The notes: generated from the sequence alone by a model not told the origin. A stretch of DNA of 64,000 nt from Acidimicrobiales bacterium (GCA_033344915.1 JAWPML010000001.1:2538369-2602368); one strand, 5' to 3'; positions 16,882 through 25,866 are shown, counted from the first letter of the stretch. Translations and numbers: made by a program.

Positions 16882-18134
16882 CTCAGCTGTTCCTCGGTCT
16901 CGGCGCGATCGATCGCGGGCGGATGCGGATTCTCCCCCGTGCCCAGACGAGACGTCGGGCTGCCGTCGTCGCCCGCGGGTACGGCCACGGTCGCGAGGGA
17001 CGACGCGGTCATGCAGTCCGCGACCATCCCGTGGAAGCGATGGAGCGGTTCTTCGAACCGCGGCACCAACGGGCCGGGCGGGACGTTGCCGCGGTGCAGG
17101 CCGCGCTGACCCCGCTCGACGATGTCGATGTCCTCGTCGTTGACGTCGAACCAGAAGGCGCGTGTGGTGTCGAGGTCGCCGTCGGCCAGCGGTGCGGTGG
17201 ACGGGGGCAGCAGGAACGAGCAGTGCTCGCGTGTGTGGCCCGGCGCGACGGGCTCGAGGAGGATGAGGAACACGTGGTTCGGCAGCACGGCGAGCAGCAC
17301 GTTCGGGAAGATCGCGACGAACCGGCCCGACACCGCATCGGAGTCGTCGAGTCCGGCGGCGGGGGGCAGCACCAGCCAGTCGTCGCGGTCGTCGCCCGAC
17401 ACCGGGCTCGTCGTCTGGCCGCAGTACAGGCCCGGGCCCTGGTAGCGGTAGTGGTCCTTCACGCGCGACACCTTGGCGAGCTCCGGATGCACCCAGGCCA
17501 GGTGGTAGTACTCCTGGAAGTTCTCGGTGATCAGCTTCCAGTTCGCGGCGATGTCGAGCGTGCGCGTCTCCTCGAGCCGCCAGTCCTCGAAGCCGTAGCC
17601 GGCCATGCGGGCGGGGAGGTCCCCGAGCCACTCTCCGAGCGGCACGGTGTCCGCTGCGAGACAGGCGAACACCACGGGTCCCCAGCTGTCGACCCGCACG
17701 GGGACCAGGCCGTGCTCCGCCGGATCGAACTCGTCGCGGGGCACCTCGTCGAGGAACGGCGTCGCCACGAGCGTGCCGTCGAGGCCGTACCCCCAGCGGT
17801 GGTACGGGCACCGGATCGTGCCGGCCACGTCGCAGTCGACGTCGGCCAACTCCGTGCCGCGATGACGGCAGCTGTTGAGGAACGCCCGCAGCACACCCTC
17901 GCCGTCGCGGGTGACGAGGATCGACCGCTCCCCCACCCGGCGCACCAGCAGGCGACCCGATTCGGCGACCTCCGCGGTGGTGCCGACGGCGACCCATCCC
18001 CGCTCGAACAGGCGGGTGCGCTCGTCGGCGAAGAACTCCTCGCTGGTGTACGCCTGTGGGGGCAGACCGGTCGCGGCCGTGAGCGGCGCCCGGGTGCCGG
18101 TCCAGAAACCGGCGCTCGTCCACGGGCCCGGCAT
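16878..18134 (-). CDS. Rieske non-heme iron oxygenase alpha subunit, candidate betaine demethylase
   Basis: A 418-residue ring-hydroxylating-type oxygenase. The Rieske [2Fe-2S] ligands are C89-x-H91 and C109-x2-H112. The mononuclear iron site is seen in ENFQEYYHLAWVH (N205, H211, H216), with an Asp-rich DVNDEDID segment later that may supply the third ligand. GbcA, stachydrine and carnitine oxygenases share this pattern and remove N-methyl groups or cleave quaternary amines with O2. It overlaps MttB upstream by one base (TGATG) and the DMGDH-like gene downstream by four. No reductase partner (GbcB-like) lies in the window, so electrons must come from elsewhere. The substrate is inferred from the operon only. 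Confidence 0.87.
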   Translation of the reverse strand: MPGPWTSAGFWTGTRAPLTAATGLPPQAYTSEEFFADERTRLFERGWVAVGTTAEVAESGRLLVRRVGERSILVTRDGEGVLRAFLNSCRHRGTELADVDCDVAGTIRCPYHRWGYGLDGTLVATPFLDEVPRDEFDPAEHGLVPVRVDSWGPVVFACLAADTVPLGEWLGDLPARMAGYGFEDWRLEETRTLDIAANWKLITENFQEYYHLAWVHPELAKVSRVKDHYRYQGPGLYCGQTTSPVSGDDRDDWLVLPPAAGLDDSDAVSGRFVAIFPNVLLAVLPNHVFLILLEPVAPGHTREHCSFLLPPSTAPLADGDLDTTRAFWFDVNDEDIDIVERGQRGLHRGNVPPGPLVPRFEEPLHRFHGMVADCMTASSLATVAVPAGDDGSPTSRLGTGENPHPPAIDRAETEEQLR

Positions 18135-19666
18135 CAGAAGTCGGTCTCCACGCCGCCCTCGGCGATGCGGCGCTGCACGAATTCCTCGAGTTCGGCCCGG
18201 CGCTGCGGATCCATGGTCGGTTCCTCGTAGGTCGCGAGATGGGCGGCGACGAGGCGCTCCGCATGGTCGAGCGACGTCGGCGCACCCGCCTCCTCCCACG
18301 TCTCGTAATTGCGCCAGTCCGACACGGCCGGCGAGAAGAACGCATCCCGGTAGCGGTCCTGGGTGTGCTGCACACCGAAGAAGTGACCTCCGGGGCCCAC
18401 CTCGGCGATCGCCTCCACCGCCATGGTCGCGTCGTCCACCACGAGCGGCTGGAGGAACGTGGCCACGCTGTTGACGATGTCGTTGTCGACCATCATCTTC
18501 TCGTAGCTCGCCTTCAGCCCGCCCTCCATCCATCCCACGCTGTGCCAGATCATGTGGGCGCCGCCCATCACCGCGCCCCAGAGCGCGAAGACGCTCTCGT
18601 AGCCGGCCTGCGCGTCGACCGCGTTCGCGGCGTTGACCCCCGAGGACCGGTAGGGCACGCCGTAGCGGCGGGCGAGCTGTCCACCGAGCATGGCCGACTG
18701 GACGTACTCCGGCGTGCCGAATGCGGGCGAGCCGGACTGCATGTCCACGTTCGAGGTGAACCCGCCGTAGACGACCGGCGCGCCCCGTCGCACGAGCTGG
18801 GTGAACGCGATCCCGGCGAGGGCCTCGGCGTTCTGCTGCACGACAGCACCGGCGATGGTGACCGGTGCCATCGCGCCGGCGAGGGTGAACGGCGTGAGGA
18901 CGATCACCTGGTTGCGCGCGGAGAACTCCAGGATCCCGTTCAGCATCGGGGTGTCGAGCTGGAGCGGCGAGTTGCAGTTGATGACCGAATGGATCGACGG
19001 CTCGACGTCGAGCCGAGCGTCGTCGATGCCGCGGACGATCTTCACCATCTCGATGGCATCGCGGTTCATCTGTCGGCCCAGCGAGTACGCCCCGACCGAC
19101 TTCGTGGAGAGGGTGAACAGGTCCTGCAGGGCCACCAGGTGACGGATCGACGGATGCACGTCCACCGGTTCGACGGGATAGCCGCCGTGGAACGACACCG
19201 ACGACAACGCCTCGCTGAGCCGCACCAGGTTGCGGAAGTCCTCGTGGTTGCCGGTGCGCCGCCCACCGGCGCGGGTCTCGACGTTCGGTGCGCTCGCGAC
19301 GGCCCCGAAGGCGACGCTGTCGCCTCCGATGTGGAGGTTCCGCGCCGGGTCGGTGGCGTGGACGGTGAACTCGGACGGTGCCGACGCCACGAGATCGGCG
19401 ATGAGTTCGGCGTCGAAGCGGACCCGGTCGCCCTGCACGTCGGCCCCCGCGTCGGCCCACATGCGCCGCGCCTCGGGATGCAGGAACACGATGCCGGTCT
19501 CGCGCAGGACGCGCAGCGACGACTCGTGGATCGCCTCGAGCTGATCGTCGCTGACCACCCGGGTCGGCTCGAACGGACGCCGGTGGGTCCGCCAGGGCGG
19601 CTGGGCGGGCGCCTGCGGGCCCGCGGGCCGGTCGCGGCGTCCTCGGCGGCGGGGGGCGTCACTCAT
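18134..19666 (-). CDS. Second MttB-superfamily methyltransferase (non-pyrrolysine)
   Basis: A 510-residue paralogue of the first MttB-type protein, again with a basic disordered N-terminus (~1-35) and the same landmarks: HEDFRNLVRLSEAL, FHGGYPVEPVD, TLAGAMAPVTIAGA, FGTPEYVQSAMLGGQLARR, MIWHSVGWMEGGL and GGHFFGVQHTQ. There is no in-frame TAG. ATG 19666 is chosen because it overlaps the IclR stop by 8 bases; the longer frame lies inside the IclR gene. It sits between an IclR regulator and a Rieske oxygenase, while no corrinoid protein is adjacent. It may use a corrinoid protein made elsewhere, or, as some superfamily members are suspected to do, work without one. Confidence 0.87.
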   Translation of the reverse strand: MSDAPRRRGRRDRPAGPQAPAQPPWRTHRRPFEPTRVVSDDQLEAIHESSLRVLRETGIVFLHPEARRMWADAGADVQGDRVRFDAELIADLVASAPSEFTVHATDPARNLHIGGDSVAFGAVASAPNVETRAGGRRTGNHEDFRNLVRLSEALSSVSFHGGYPVEPVDVHPSIRHLVALQDLFTLSTKSVGAYSLGRQMNRDAIEMVKIVRGIDDARLDVEPSIHSVINCNSPLQLDTPMLNGILEFSARNQVIVLTPFTLAGAMAPVTIAGAVVQQNAEALAGIAFTQLVRRGAPVVYGGFTSNVDMQSGSPAFGTPEYVQSAMLGGQLARRYGVPYRSSGVNAANAVDAQAGYESVFALWGAVMGGAHMIWHSVGWMEGGLKASYEKMMVDNDIVNSVATFLQPLVVDDATMAVEAIAEVGPGGHFFGVQHTQDRYRDAFFSPAVSDWRNYETWEEAGAPTSLDHAERLVAAHLATYEEPTMDPQRRAELEEFVQRRIAEGGVETDF

Positions 19667-20405
19667 GACCGAGCTGCCGACTGACCTCGTCGGCGACCGC
19701 GAGCACCCGCTCGGCGACCGCCGAAGCCTGCCCCTTGGGCGGATACCGGTACGTGGGTCCGTACGTGTACAGGGCGCCGATGGCGCGGCCGTTCGGCCCG
19801 ACGACGGCGGCGGAGCAACTCGACAGGCCATCCACGTACTCGCCGTGGGTCCACATCGTGCGGGCCGAGCGGGCCCGGCGGATGCGGGACCGGATCTGAT
19901 CCGCATCCGTGACGGTGTTGATCGAGCAGGCCACGAGTTCGCCGGTGAGATAGTCCTCCACGTCGGCGCTGTCCCACGTGGCCATCGCGACGAGGCCGGC
20001 GCCGCCGGCGTGCAACGGCACCCGGGTGCCCGTCCAGTTCTCGGCCTGCACCGGCTTGGGCGCGTCGACCTGATCGACGGTGACGATGTCGCGTCCGGAG
20101 ACGACCGCGAAGCACGCGGCCTCGTCGAACTCGGCGCTGAGGTCGGCCAGGACCGGGTGCACGAGCGCCCGCACCCGCAGGCTCGGATCCTCGGCCGAAC
20201 CGAGCTGCTGGATCAGCGGGCCGAGGTCGTAGCTGCCGTCGCCGTCCCGGCGCAGCGCGCCGGTGTCCTCGAGGGTGCCGAGCAGACGGGCGGCGGTCGT
20301 CGTGGCGAGCCCGGAGCGGTCAGCCAGGTCGACGAGCCCACCCGGCGAACGCCCGACCTCGCGCAACAGCGCCATCGCCCGCTCAACGCTCTGCACGTTC
20401 CCCAT
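19659..20405 (-). CDS. IclR-family transcriptional regulator
   Basis: A 248-residue IclR protein: N-terminal winged helix (VQSVERAMALLREV, then LADRSGLATTTAARLLGTLE) and a C-terminal effector-binding domain (~75-248) with LHAGGAGLVAMA and an SCSAAVVGPNGRAIGALYTYGP core. It is the first gene of the IclR-MttB-Rieske-DMGDH operon and overlaps MttB by 8 bases, so it probably controls that operon in response to a methylated amine or an intermediate. It is clearly paralogous to the IclR protein at 40281-41027. Upstream, TTCGG-N6-CCGAA (20411-20426) is a possible but weak operator. Confidence 0.9.
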   Translation of the reverse strand: MGNVQSVERAMALLREVGRSPGGLVDLADRSGLATTTAARLLGTLEDTGALRRDGDGSYDLGPLIQQLGSAEDPSLRVRALVHPVLADLSAEFDEAACFAVVSGRDIVTVDQVDAPKPVQAENWTGTRVPLHAGGAGLVAMATWDSADVEDYLTGELVACSINTVTDADQIRSRIRRARSARTMWTHGEYVDGLSSCSAAVVGPNGRAIGALYTYGPTYRYPPKGQASAVAERVLAVADEVSRQLGHE

Positions 20406-20478
20406 GACGATTCGGAGATTACCGAAGTACGGGAACCCCGTCCACCGATTCCCACCTACCGGAAACCGCGCAACACCT

Positions 20479-20491
20479 GGGGTCTGACCCC
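20479..20491. repeat. Short palindrome GGGGTCTGACCCC
   Basis: A 13-base palindrome in the 120-base gap between the EamA gene and the IclR gene, both on the minus strand. It shares the GGTCAGAC/TCTGACCCC core and flanking bases with the large palindrome at 6513-6611, so it may be a decayed relative. It could also form part of the EamA terminator. Nothing else is evident in this gap apart from the IclR promoter region. Confidence 0.5.
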
Positions 20492-20526
20492 CGCTTCACC
20501 TCCTGTCCGCTCGCCGTTCCGCGGTG

Positions 20527-21417
20527 TCAGGAGTTCCCGACGAGCTGTGCTTCCCGCCGGATCACCAGCGAGAGGCCGCCGAGCACGACGGCGATGCCGA
20601 CCACCTGCAGGGCGCCGATCGACTGATCGAGGAACAGCACGCCGCCCGTCGTCGTGAGCACGGGCACGGCCAGGGTCAACATCGCGGTGATGGTCAGGCG
20701 TACCCGCGGGTGCGCCCAGTTCATGAGCATGTGGCCGGTGCCCGGAACGGCCAGCAACGCCGCGATCCACGCCCACTGCTCGGCGGTCGGCAGGGTCACG
20801 CCCGACGCGTCGACCACCGCGATCGGGAACAGCACGACCGAACCGACGATCCAGATGCAGGCCTGGAACTCGAGGGCGGGTACGTGTTCCCGGGCGGACT
20901 TGGCGAGCGCGAAGTAGCCGGCGAAGAAGACGAGCGCCACCACGGCGAGGAGGTCGCCGCGCAGGCTCCAGGCGGTCGACGACGAGGCGCCGGACATGAC
21001 GAGGACGACGCCGCCGAGCGAGACGACACTGACGCCGACCAGGAACCTCGTCACCTGCTCGCCGAACTGGCGCGCCGCCACCCCCATCAGGAGGAGCGGC
21101 ACGAGCGATCCGATCGTGGTGGCGCTGGCCACCGTCGTCGCCCGGATCGCGACGAAGAAGATCGCGATCTCGAGACTGATGCAGGCGCCGGTTGCTGCGG
21201 AGCGTCGGAGGTGGACCCACGTGATGCGCCGGCCGGCTCCGTAGACGACGGCCGAGTAGACGACCGCACCGAGCAGGATCCGCCAGAACGCGATCTGGAG
21301 CCCCGGCATCGGCACCTTGGCGACCATGATGTTGCCGATCGACCAGCAGACGATCGCGCCCGTCGCTGCGCTGAGGCCGATGCGAGCGGCCCGGGGACTG
21401 AGGACGGCCGCGGTCAT
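20527..21417 (-). CDS. EamA/DMT-family transporter
   Basis: A 296-residue membrane protein with ten predicted transmembrane segments arranged as two EamA repeats. Typical features are the early CWSIGNIMVAKVPMPGLQIAFWR and the second-half WAHPRVRLTITAMLTLAVPVL. ATG 21417 is the start; the much longer frame runs into the divergent MFS gene. These carriers export amino acids or other small metabolites; the sequence does not show which. It is divergent from an MFS gene across a 39-base gap, so the two promoters must overlap. Confidence 0.86.
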   Translation of the reverse strand: MTAAVLSPRAARIGLSAATGAIVCWSIGNIMVAKVPMPGLQIAFWRILLGAVVYSAVVYGAGRRITWVHLRRSAATGACISLEIAIFFVAIRATTVASATTIGSLVPLLLMGVAARQFGEQVTRFLVGVSVVSLGGVVLVMSGASSSTAWSLRGDLLAVVALVFFAGYFALAKSAREHVPALEFQACIWIVGSVVLFPIAVVDASGVTLPTAEQWAWIAALLAVPGTGHMLMNWAHPRVRLTITAMLTLAVPVLTTTGGVLFLDQSIGALQVVGIAVVLGGLSLVIRREAQLVGNS

Positions 21418-21456
21418 GGAGCACAAATGTGACACGTTCCTGAGGCGCGCCGCGCC

Positions 21457-22734
21457 ATGATTGCGCCCGTGACCGTGATCGACCACGCGCCCCTGCAGCG
21501 GCGGACGCTTCGAGTTCTCATCTGCTCGGTCGCTCCGGCCGGCATGGGCATGACCGGCGCCTTCGCCGCGACGACGCTCGCCGCGAACGAGATGGTCGAG
21601 AACGAGGGGTGGGCGACCTTCGCGGCAACCATGACCGCGATCGGCGGCGCCGTGTTCGCCATACCCCTGTCGCGGATCATGGCCCGACGGGGACGCCGTC
21701 CCGGCCTCCGCCTCGGCTGGTCGATCGCCGCGGTCGGCGCGGTCGTGAACGTCGTGTCCGTCGAGACCGGCTTCTATCCACTGCTCGTGGTCGGGACCCT
21801 CGCCATCGGCGCCGGCAACGGCACGAACCTCGCCGCCCGCTACGCCGCTGCGGACCTCGCGCCGGACGATCGACGGGCCCGGGCGATCGGTGTGCTGGTC
21901 TGGGCGTCGTCCATCGGCAGCGTGCTCGGCCCGACCGTCGCCCTCGGCGCCACGGAACCACCCGCGGAGTGGCTCGGCTTCGAACCGCTCGCCGGGCCGT
22001 ACCTCATGGGCATCGTGGTCTTCGTCGCCGCCGCGCTCATCGTCGAGACCTTCCTGCGGCCGGACCCCCTGCTCACCGCGACGGGGGCCGACGGCGTGAG
22101 CGCGCCGGAGGGCCCGAGCCTGCGCCAGTCGTTCGCCCACATCGCCACCAACCGGCTCGCCGTCATCGCGGTCGGCGCGATGGCCGTCGGCCAGGGCGTG
22201 ATGGTCGCGATCATGACCGTCACACCGCTCCACATGGAGGACGGCGCCCACGAGAAGCAGATCATCGGCCTGGTGATCTCGCTGCACATCGTCGGCATGT
22301 ACTTCTTCGCGCCGATCGTCGGGTGGCTCGTCGACCGGCTTCCGAGCAGCCTCATCGTCGCAACGGCCGGGGTCACCCTCTTCGTCGGTGGCGAACTGGC
22401 CTCGCACACTGACGCGGAGGACAGCGCCGGCGTGTTCATCGGCCTGTTGCTGATCGGCCTCGGCTGGTCGTTCGCAATGATCTCCGGGAGCGCCCTGCTC
22501 ACCGGCGCGTTCCCCGCCCACGAACGGGCCGCGGTCCAGGGTGCGGCCGACTTCACGATGATCGCCTCCGGCGCGAGCGCCGGTCTCGCCTCCGGCGTGA
22601 TCGTGGCCGCCAGCAGCTACCACTCACTGAGCCACTGGGCCGGGGTCAGCGCGCTCGCGCTTGTGGCGGCCGCGCTCTACCCCGTCGTCACACGGGTGAA
22701 GGCGCCACCGTCGCGCGCGACGTCCTCCTCCTGA
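21457..22734 (+). CDS. MFS transporter
   Basis: A 425-residue major facilitator protein with about 12 membrane segments and the loop-2/3 type motif SRIMARRGRRPGLRLG, followed by GNGTNLAARYAAADLAPDDRRARAIG-type sequence in the first half and VGWLVDRLPSS in the second. Such sequences are usually drug/metabolite:H+ antiporters; no substrate can be assigned. It is divergent from the EamA gene and followed after 37 bases by a VOC protein. The final residues are Ser-rich and the stop is TGA. Confidence 0.85.
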   Translation: MIAPVTVIDHAPLQRRTLRVLICSVAPAGMGMTGAFAATTLAANEMVENEGWATFAATMTAIGGAVFAIPLSRIMARRGRRPGLRLGWSIAAVGAVVNVVSVETGFYPLLVVGTLAIGAGNGTNLAARYAAADLAPDDRRARAIGVLVWASSIGSVLGPTVALGATEPPAEWLGFEPLAGPYLMGIVVFVAAALIVETFLRPDPLLTATGADGVSAPEGPSLRQSFAHIATNRLAVIAVGAMAVGQGVMVAIMTVTPLHMEDGAHEKQIIGLVISLHIVGMYFFAPIVGWLVDRLPSSLIVATAGVTLFVGGELASHTDAEDSAGVFIGLLLIGLGWSFAMISGSALLTGAFPAHERAAVQGAADFTMIASGASAGLASGVIVAASSYHSLSHWAGVSALALVAAALYPVVTRVKAPPSRATSSS

Positions 22735-22771
22735 AGGGAACAAACACGTCCGCCCGTTGGTTCACCCCCAC

Positions 22772-23257
22772 ATGGACGACTTCGCCCCGACCCTCGGACT
22801 CCGCCACGCCGTGCTCTGGGTCCGTGACCCCGCCGCGTCCGCGGCCTTCTATCGCGACGCCCTCGGTCTCGTCGTGAAGAACGATCTCGGCGACGCGGTG
22901 TTCATGAGCTCACCGGGTAGCGCGACGGACCACGACCTCGGGTTGTTCCGCGCCGCGGACGGCGCCCCGCGCCCGCCCCGCGGGATCGGCCTGTACCACC
23001 TGGCCTGGGAGGTGGCGACGCTCGAGGACCTCGTCGCCGCCCGCGCCCGACTCTCGGAGCTCGGTGCGCTCGTCGGCCAGAGCGACCACGGCGTCAGCCG
23101 CTCGCTCTACGCCCAGGATCCCGACGGCATCGAGTTCGAGATCATGTGGGAACTACCCGTCGAGCAGGTCTCCGACGGCGGCGCGATGACCGCTCCGCTC
23201 GACCTCGACGCCGCGATCGCCGACTTCGGCGCGTCCACGCCCGGCCGCGGCGCCTGA
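22772..23257 (+). CDS. VOC (glyoxalase/extradiol dioxygenase fold) protein
   Basis: A 161-residue vicinal-oxygen-chelate protein with two beta-alpha-beta-beta-beta modules. Candidate metal ligands are His in LRHAVLWVRD, His in LYHLAWEV and Glu in EFEIMWEL, matching the H-H-E triad of extradiol dioxygenases. ATG 22772 is preferred to an in-frame TTG five codons earlier because it lies just before the conserved first strand. It follows an MFS gene on the same strand and ends 13 bases from a convergent aldehyde dehydrogenase gene. The substrate is unknown; these single-domain proteins include dioxygenases, glyoxalases and resistance proteins. Confidence 0.82.
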   Translation: MDDFAPTLGLRHAVLWVRDPAASAAFYRDALGLVVKNDLGDAVFMSSPGSATDHDLGLFRAADGAPRPPRGIGLYHLAWEVATLEDLVAARARLSELGALVGQSDHGVSRSLYAQDPDGIEFEIMWELPVEQVSDGGAMTAPLDLDAAIADFGASTPGRGA

Positions 23258-23270
23258 CTCCGCGACGCCG

Positions 23271-24698
23271 TCACCAGCTCGCGGCGATGTACTGCGTCTC
23301 GCAGAACTCGTAGATGCCTTCGCTCGCGCCCTCGCGTCCGAGCCCCGACTGCTTCATGCCGCCGAAGGGGGCGGCCGGATCGGACATCGACCCGCGGTTC
23401 AGGCCGACCATGCCGGACTCCAGCGCCTCCGCGGTGCGCATCCCCTTGGCGAGGTCCTGCGTGTACACGTAGGCGGCGAGTCCCATCTCGGTGTCGTTCG
23501 CGTGGGCGAGCATCGCGTCGTGGTCGACGAAGGGGATGACGGGAGCGACCGGGCCGAAGATCTCCTCCCGGGTGATCGGCGCCGTGGGATCGACGCCGTG
23601 GAGCACGGTCGGCTCGTAGAAGTACCCCGGCCCGTCGAGCACGTGGCCGCCGACGGCCACCGACGCGCCGCCGTCGACCGCGGCGGTGACGAGCGACCCG
23701 ATCGAGTCGATCGCCGCCGGATTGATCATCGGGCCGCACGACACGTCCGCGTCGAAGCCGTTGCCGACCTTCAGCTCCCCCATCGCCGCCGCGAGCTTCT
23801 CGGTGAATGCATCGGACACCCCGGCTTCCACGAAGAACCGATTCGCCGCCGTGCAGGTCTCCGCGCTGTGGCGCATCTTCGCCACGATCGCGCCCTCGAC
23901 GGCGGCGTCGAGGTCGGCGTCGTCGAACACGATGAACGGCGCGTTCCCGCCGAGCTCCATGGCCACCTTCAGCACGCGTTCGGCGCAACGACGCAACAAC
24001 ACCCGCCCGACCTCCGTGGAGCCGGTGAACGAGACCATGCGGGTGGCCCGGTGTTCGGTCGCCGCGTCGAACCAGCTCCCGGAGTCGGTGGTCGGCACCA
24101 CGTTCACCACGCCGTCGGGCACCCCCGCCTCGTGCAGCAGCTCGGCCACTCGGAGCGCGGTCAGCGGCGTCTCCTTCGGTGGCTTGATCACGACGGCGTT
24201 TCCGGCACCGAGCGCCGGGGCGACCTTGCGGGTGATCATCGCGGCCGGGAAGTTCCACGGCGTCACCATCACCACCACACCGACCGGCGGGTGACGCACG
24301 ATGATGCGGTTGGCGCCGCCCGGGGCCGTGCTCAGGGATCCGTGAATGCGCACCGTCTCCTCGCTGTTCCAGCGGAAGAACTCGGCGGCATAGGTGACCT
24401 CGCCCCGGGCATCGACGGTGGGCTTTCCGTGCTCGCGGGTGATGAGCTCGGCGAGCTCGTCGGTGTGGGCGATCAGCACCTCCCAGCAGCGGCGGAGCAC
24501 CTCGGCCCGCTCCCGGGGCGGAGTCGCCGCCCATGAGGCCTGGGCCCGCGCCGCGGCGTCGACGGCCGCGGTGGCGTCCGCCGGTGTCCCGGCCGCGACG
24601 GTCGTGATCTCCTCGCCCGTCGCCGGGTCGAGCACGGCGATACGTTCGCCGTCGGCTCCGTCACGCCACCGGCCATCGATGAGCAATTGCGTCTGCAT
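23271..24698 (-). CDS. NAD(P)-dependent aldehyde dehydrogenase, succinate-semialdehyde type
   Basis: A 475-residue aldehyde dehydrogenase. Landmarks are the TPWNFP region (~146), nucleotide-binding IKPPKETPLTA, SFTGSTEVGR, catalytic Glu249 in MELGG and Cys282 in AETCTAAN, plus a C-terminal EGIYEFCETQYIA. The overall pattern and length (~470-480) fit GabD-like succinate-semialdehyde dehydrogenases. A betaine-aldehyde role is conceivable given betA nearby, but the residues I can see favour the SSADH group. It is the last of five closely spaced minus-strand genes, 46 bases after the alanine racemase gene. Confidence 0.87.
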   Translation of the reverse strand: MQTQLLIDGRWRDGADGERIAVLDPATGEEITTVAAGTPADATAAVDAAARAQASWAATPPRERAEVLRRCWEVLIAHTDELAELITREHGKPTVDARGEVTYAAEFFRWNSEETVRIHGSLSTAPGGANRIIVRHPPVGVVVMVTPWNFPAAMITRKVAPALGAGNAVVIKPPKETPLTALRVAELLHEAGVPDGVVNVVPTTDSGSWFDAATEHRATRMVSFTGSTEVGRVLLRRCAERVLKVAMELGGNAPFIVFDDADLDAAVEGAIVAKMRHSAETCTAANRFFVEAGVSDAFTEKLAAAMGELKVGNGFDADVSCGPMINPAAIDSIGSLVTAAVDGGASVAVGGHVLDGPGYFYEPTVLHGVDPTAPITREEIFGPVAPVIPFVDHDAMLAHANDTEMGLAAYVYTQDLAKGMRTAEALESGMVGLNRGSMSDPAAPFGGMKQSGLGREGASEGIYEFCETQYIAASW

Positions 24699-24744
24699 CC
24701 CGGCTGTCTATCGCACGCGGGGCGGCGACGGGGCCCCGGCTCCG

Positions 24745-25830
24745 TCAGTCGACGTAGACGCGGTCGTAGCGTCGACCCAGTGCCGTGAGAATCTCGTAGG
24801 AGATCGTGTCCGCCGCCGCCGCGACGTCGTCGACCGGCAGCGTGTCGCCGATCACCTCGACGATGCCGGCGTCGAGCGCGTCGCGGGGCACGGCCGTGAC
24901 GTCGAGCACCGTGAGGTCCATCGACACCCGGCCGACGATCGGCACCCGGTGTCCGCCGATGGCCATCGTGCCGCGGTTCGACGCCGAGCGCAGGTAGCCG
25001 TCGGCGTACCCGACCGGTACGACCGCGTGGCGCTCGGGCTTCGAGACGGTGTAGGTGGCGCCGTAGCCGACCCGGTCGCCGGGCATCACGTCCCTGATCT
25101 GGAGCACGGGCGACTCGAGCACGACCGCGGCCCGTACCGACCCGGCCCCGCCGGCCGACGGCACGCCGCCGTAGAGCGCGATTCCCGGACGGACGAGATC
25201 GAGGTGGAAATCGACATGCCGGAGCGTGCCCGCCGAGTTCGCGATCGACGCCCGGCCCTGCGGGAGCAAAGACCGCACTTCTGCGAAGCGAGCCAGCTGC
25301 TCCTCCGGCTGGTGGCTGTCGGGGTCGTCCGCCGACGCGAGATGACTCAGGACGTGTCGGACGTCGAGACCGGTGAAGGCGTCCGACTCGGTGGCGATCC
25401 GCCGAGCGTCCTCCATGGAAAGCCCCGTCCGGTTGATCCCGGTGTCGATGTGGAGTCCGACGGGCAGGGCCTCGTCCCGCGCGGATGCCGCGAGACGCCA
25501 GGAGTCGAGCTGCTCGCCGCTGATCACGAGCGGGACGAGATCATGGAGGATCAGGTCCGCGGCGGTACCCGCCACCACCCCGTTGAAGACGGCGATCTCG
25601 ACGTCGGGGAGCACGCCACGGAGCTCGACGCCTTCCTCGACGTTCGCGACGAAGAACGACCGGCACCCCTCGTCGTGGAGCCGACGGGCGACCGGTTCCA
25701 CTCCGAGCCCGTACGCATCCGCCTTCACCGCGGCACCGACCTGCGCGCCCGGGGCCCGGGCGACGATGGCGCGATAGTTGGCGGCGATCGCGCCGAGGCG
25801 AACCTGCAGCCGGGGTCGGGAGAGCGGCAC
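24745..25830 (-). CDS. alr: Alanine racemase
   Basis: A 361-residue PLP enzyme that interconverts L- and D-alanine for peptidoglycan. The PLP lysine is K36 in AVKADAYGLG and the second catalytic base is the Tyr of VGYGATY (~256). Other family motifs are HIDTGINRTGL, RPGIALYG and a GRVSMDLTVLDVT segment near the C-terminus. Length and domain order are normal. It is read together with the histidine kinase gene upstream (36-base gap) and an aldehyde dehydrogenase downstream. No alr-specific regulator is seen. Confidence 0.93.
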   Translation of the reverse strand: MPLSRPRLQVRLGAIAANYRAIVARAPGAQVGAAVKADAYGLGVEPVARRLHDEGCRSFFVANVEEGVELRGVLPDVEIAVFNGVVAGTAADLILHDLVPLVISGEQLDSWRLAASARDEALPVGLHIDTGINRTGLSMEDARRIATESDAFTGLDVRHVLSHLASADDPDSHQPEEQLARFAEVRSLLPQGRASIANSAGTLRHVDFHLDLVRPGIALYGGVPSAGGAGSVRAAVVLESPVLQIRDVMPGDRVGYGATYTVSKPERHAVVPVGYADGYLRSASNRGTMAIGGHRVPIVGRVSMDLTVLDVTAVPRDALDAGIVEVIGDTLPVDDVAAAADTISYEILTALGRRYDRVYVD

Positions 25831-25866
25831 GAGTTCAGTCTGCCTCGTCGATCACGAACGCGAGGG

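Noticed and set aside
14344-18375. An apparent 1343-residue frame joining DMGDH with upstream sequence
   Set aside because: The part above 16881 is the shadow of the Rieske and MttB genes; the family N-terminus begins at ATG 16881.
20396-20466. GTTCC-N7-GGAAC site in front of the first IclR gene
   Set aside because: Only half-sites or differently spaced arms (TTCC-N8-GGAA, TTCGG-N6-CCGAA) occur, so it does not match the other three sites.
23271-24698. Betaine aldehyde dehydrogenase (betB)
   Set aside because: Motifs fit the succinate-semialdehyde group better, and it is separated from betA by about 15 kb in another operon.
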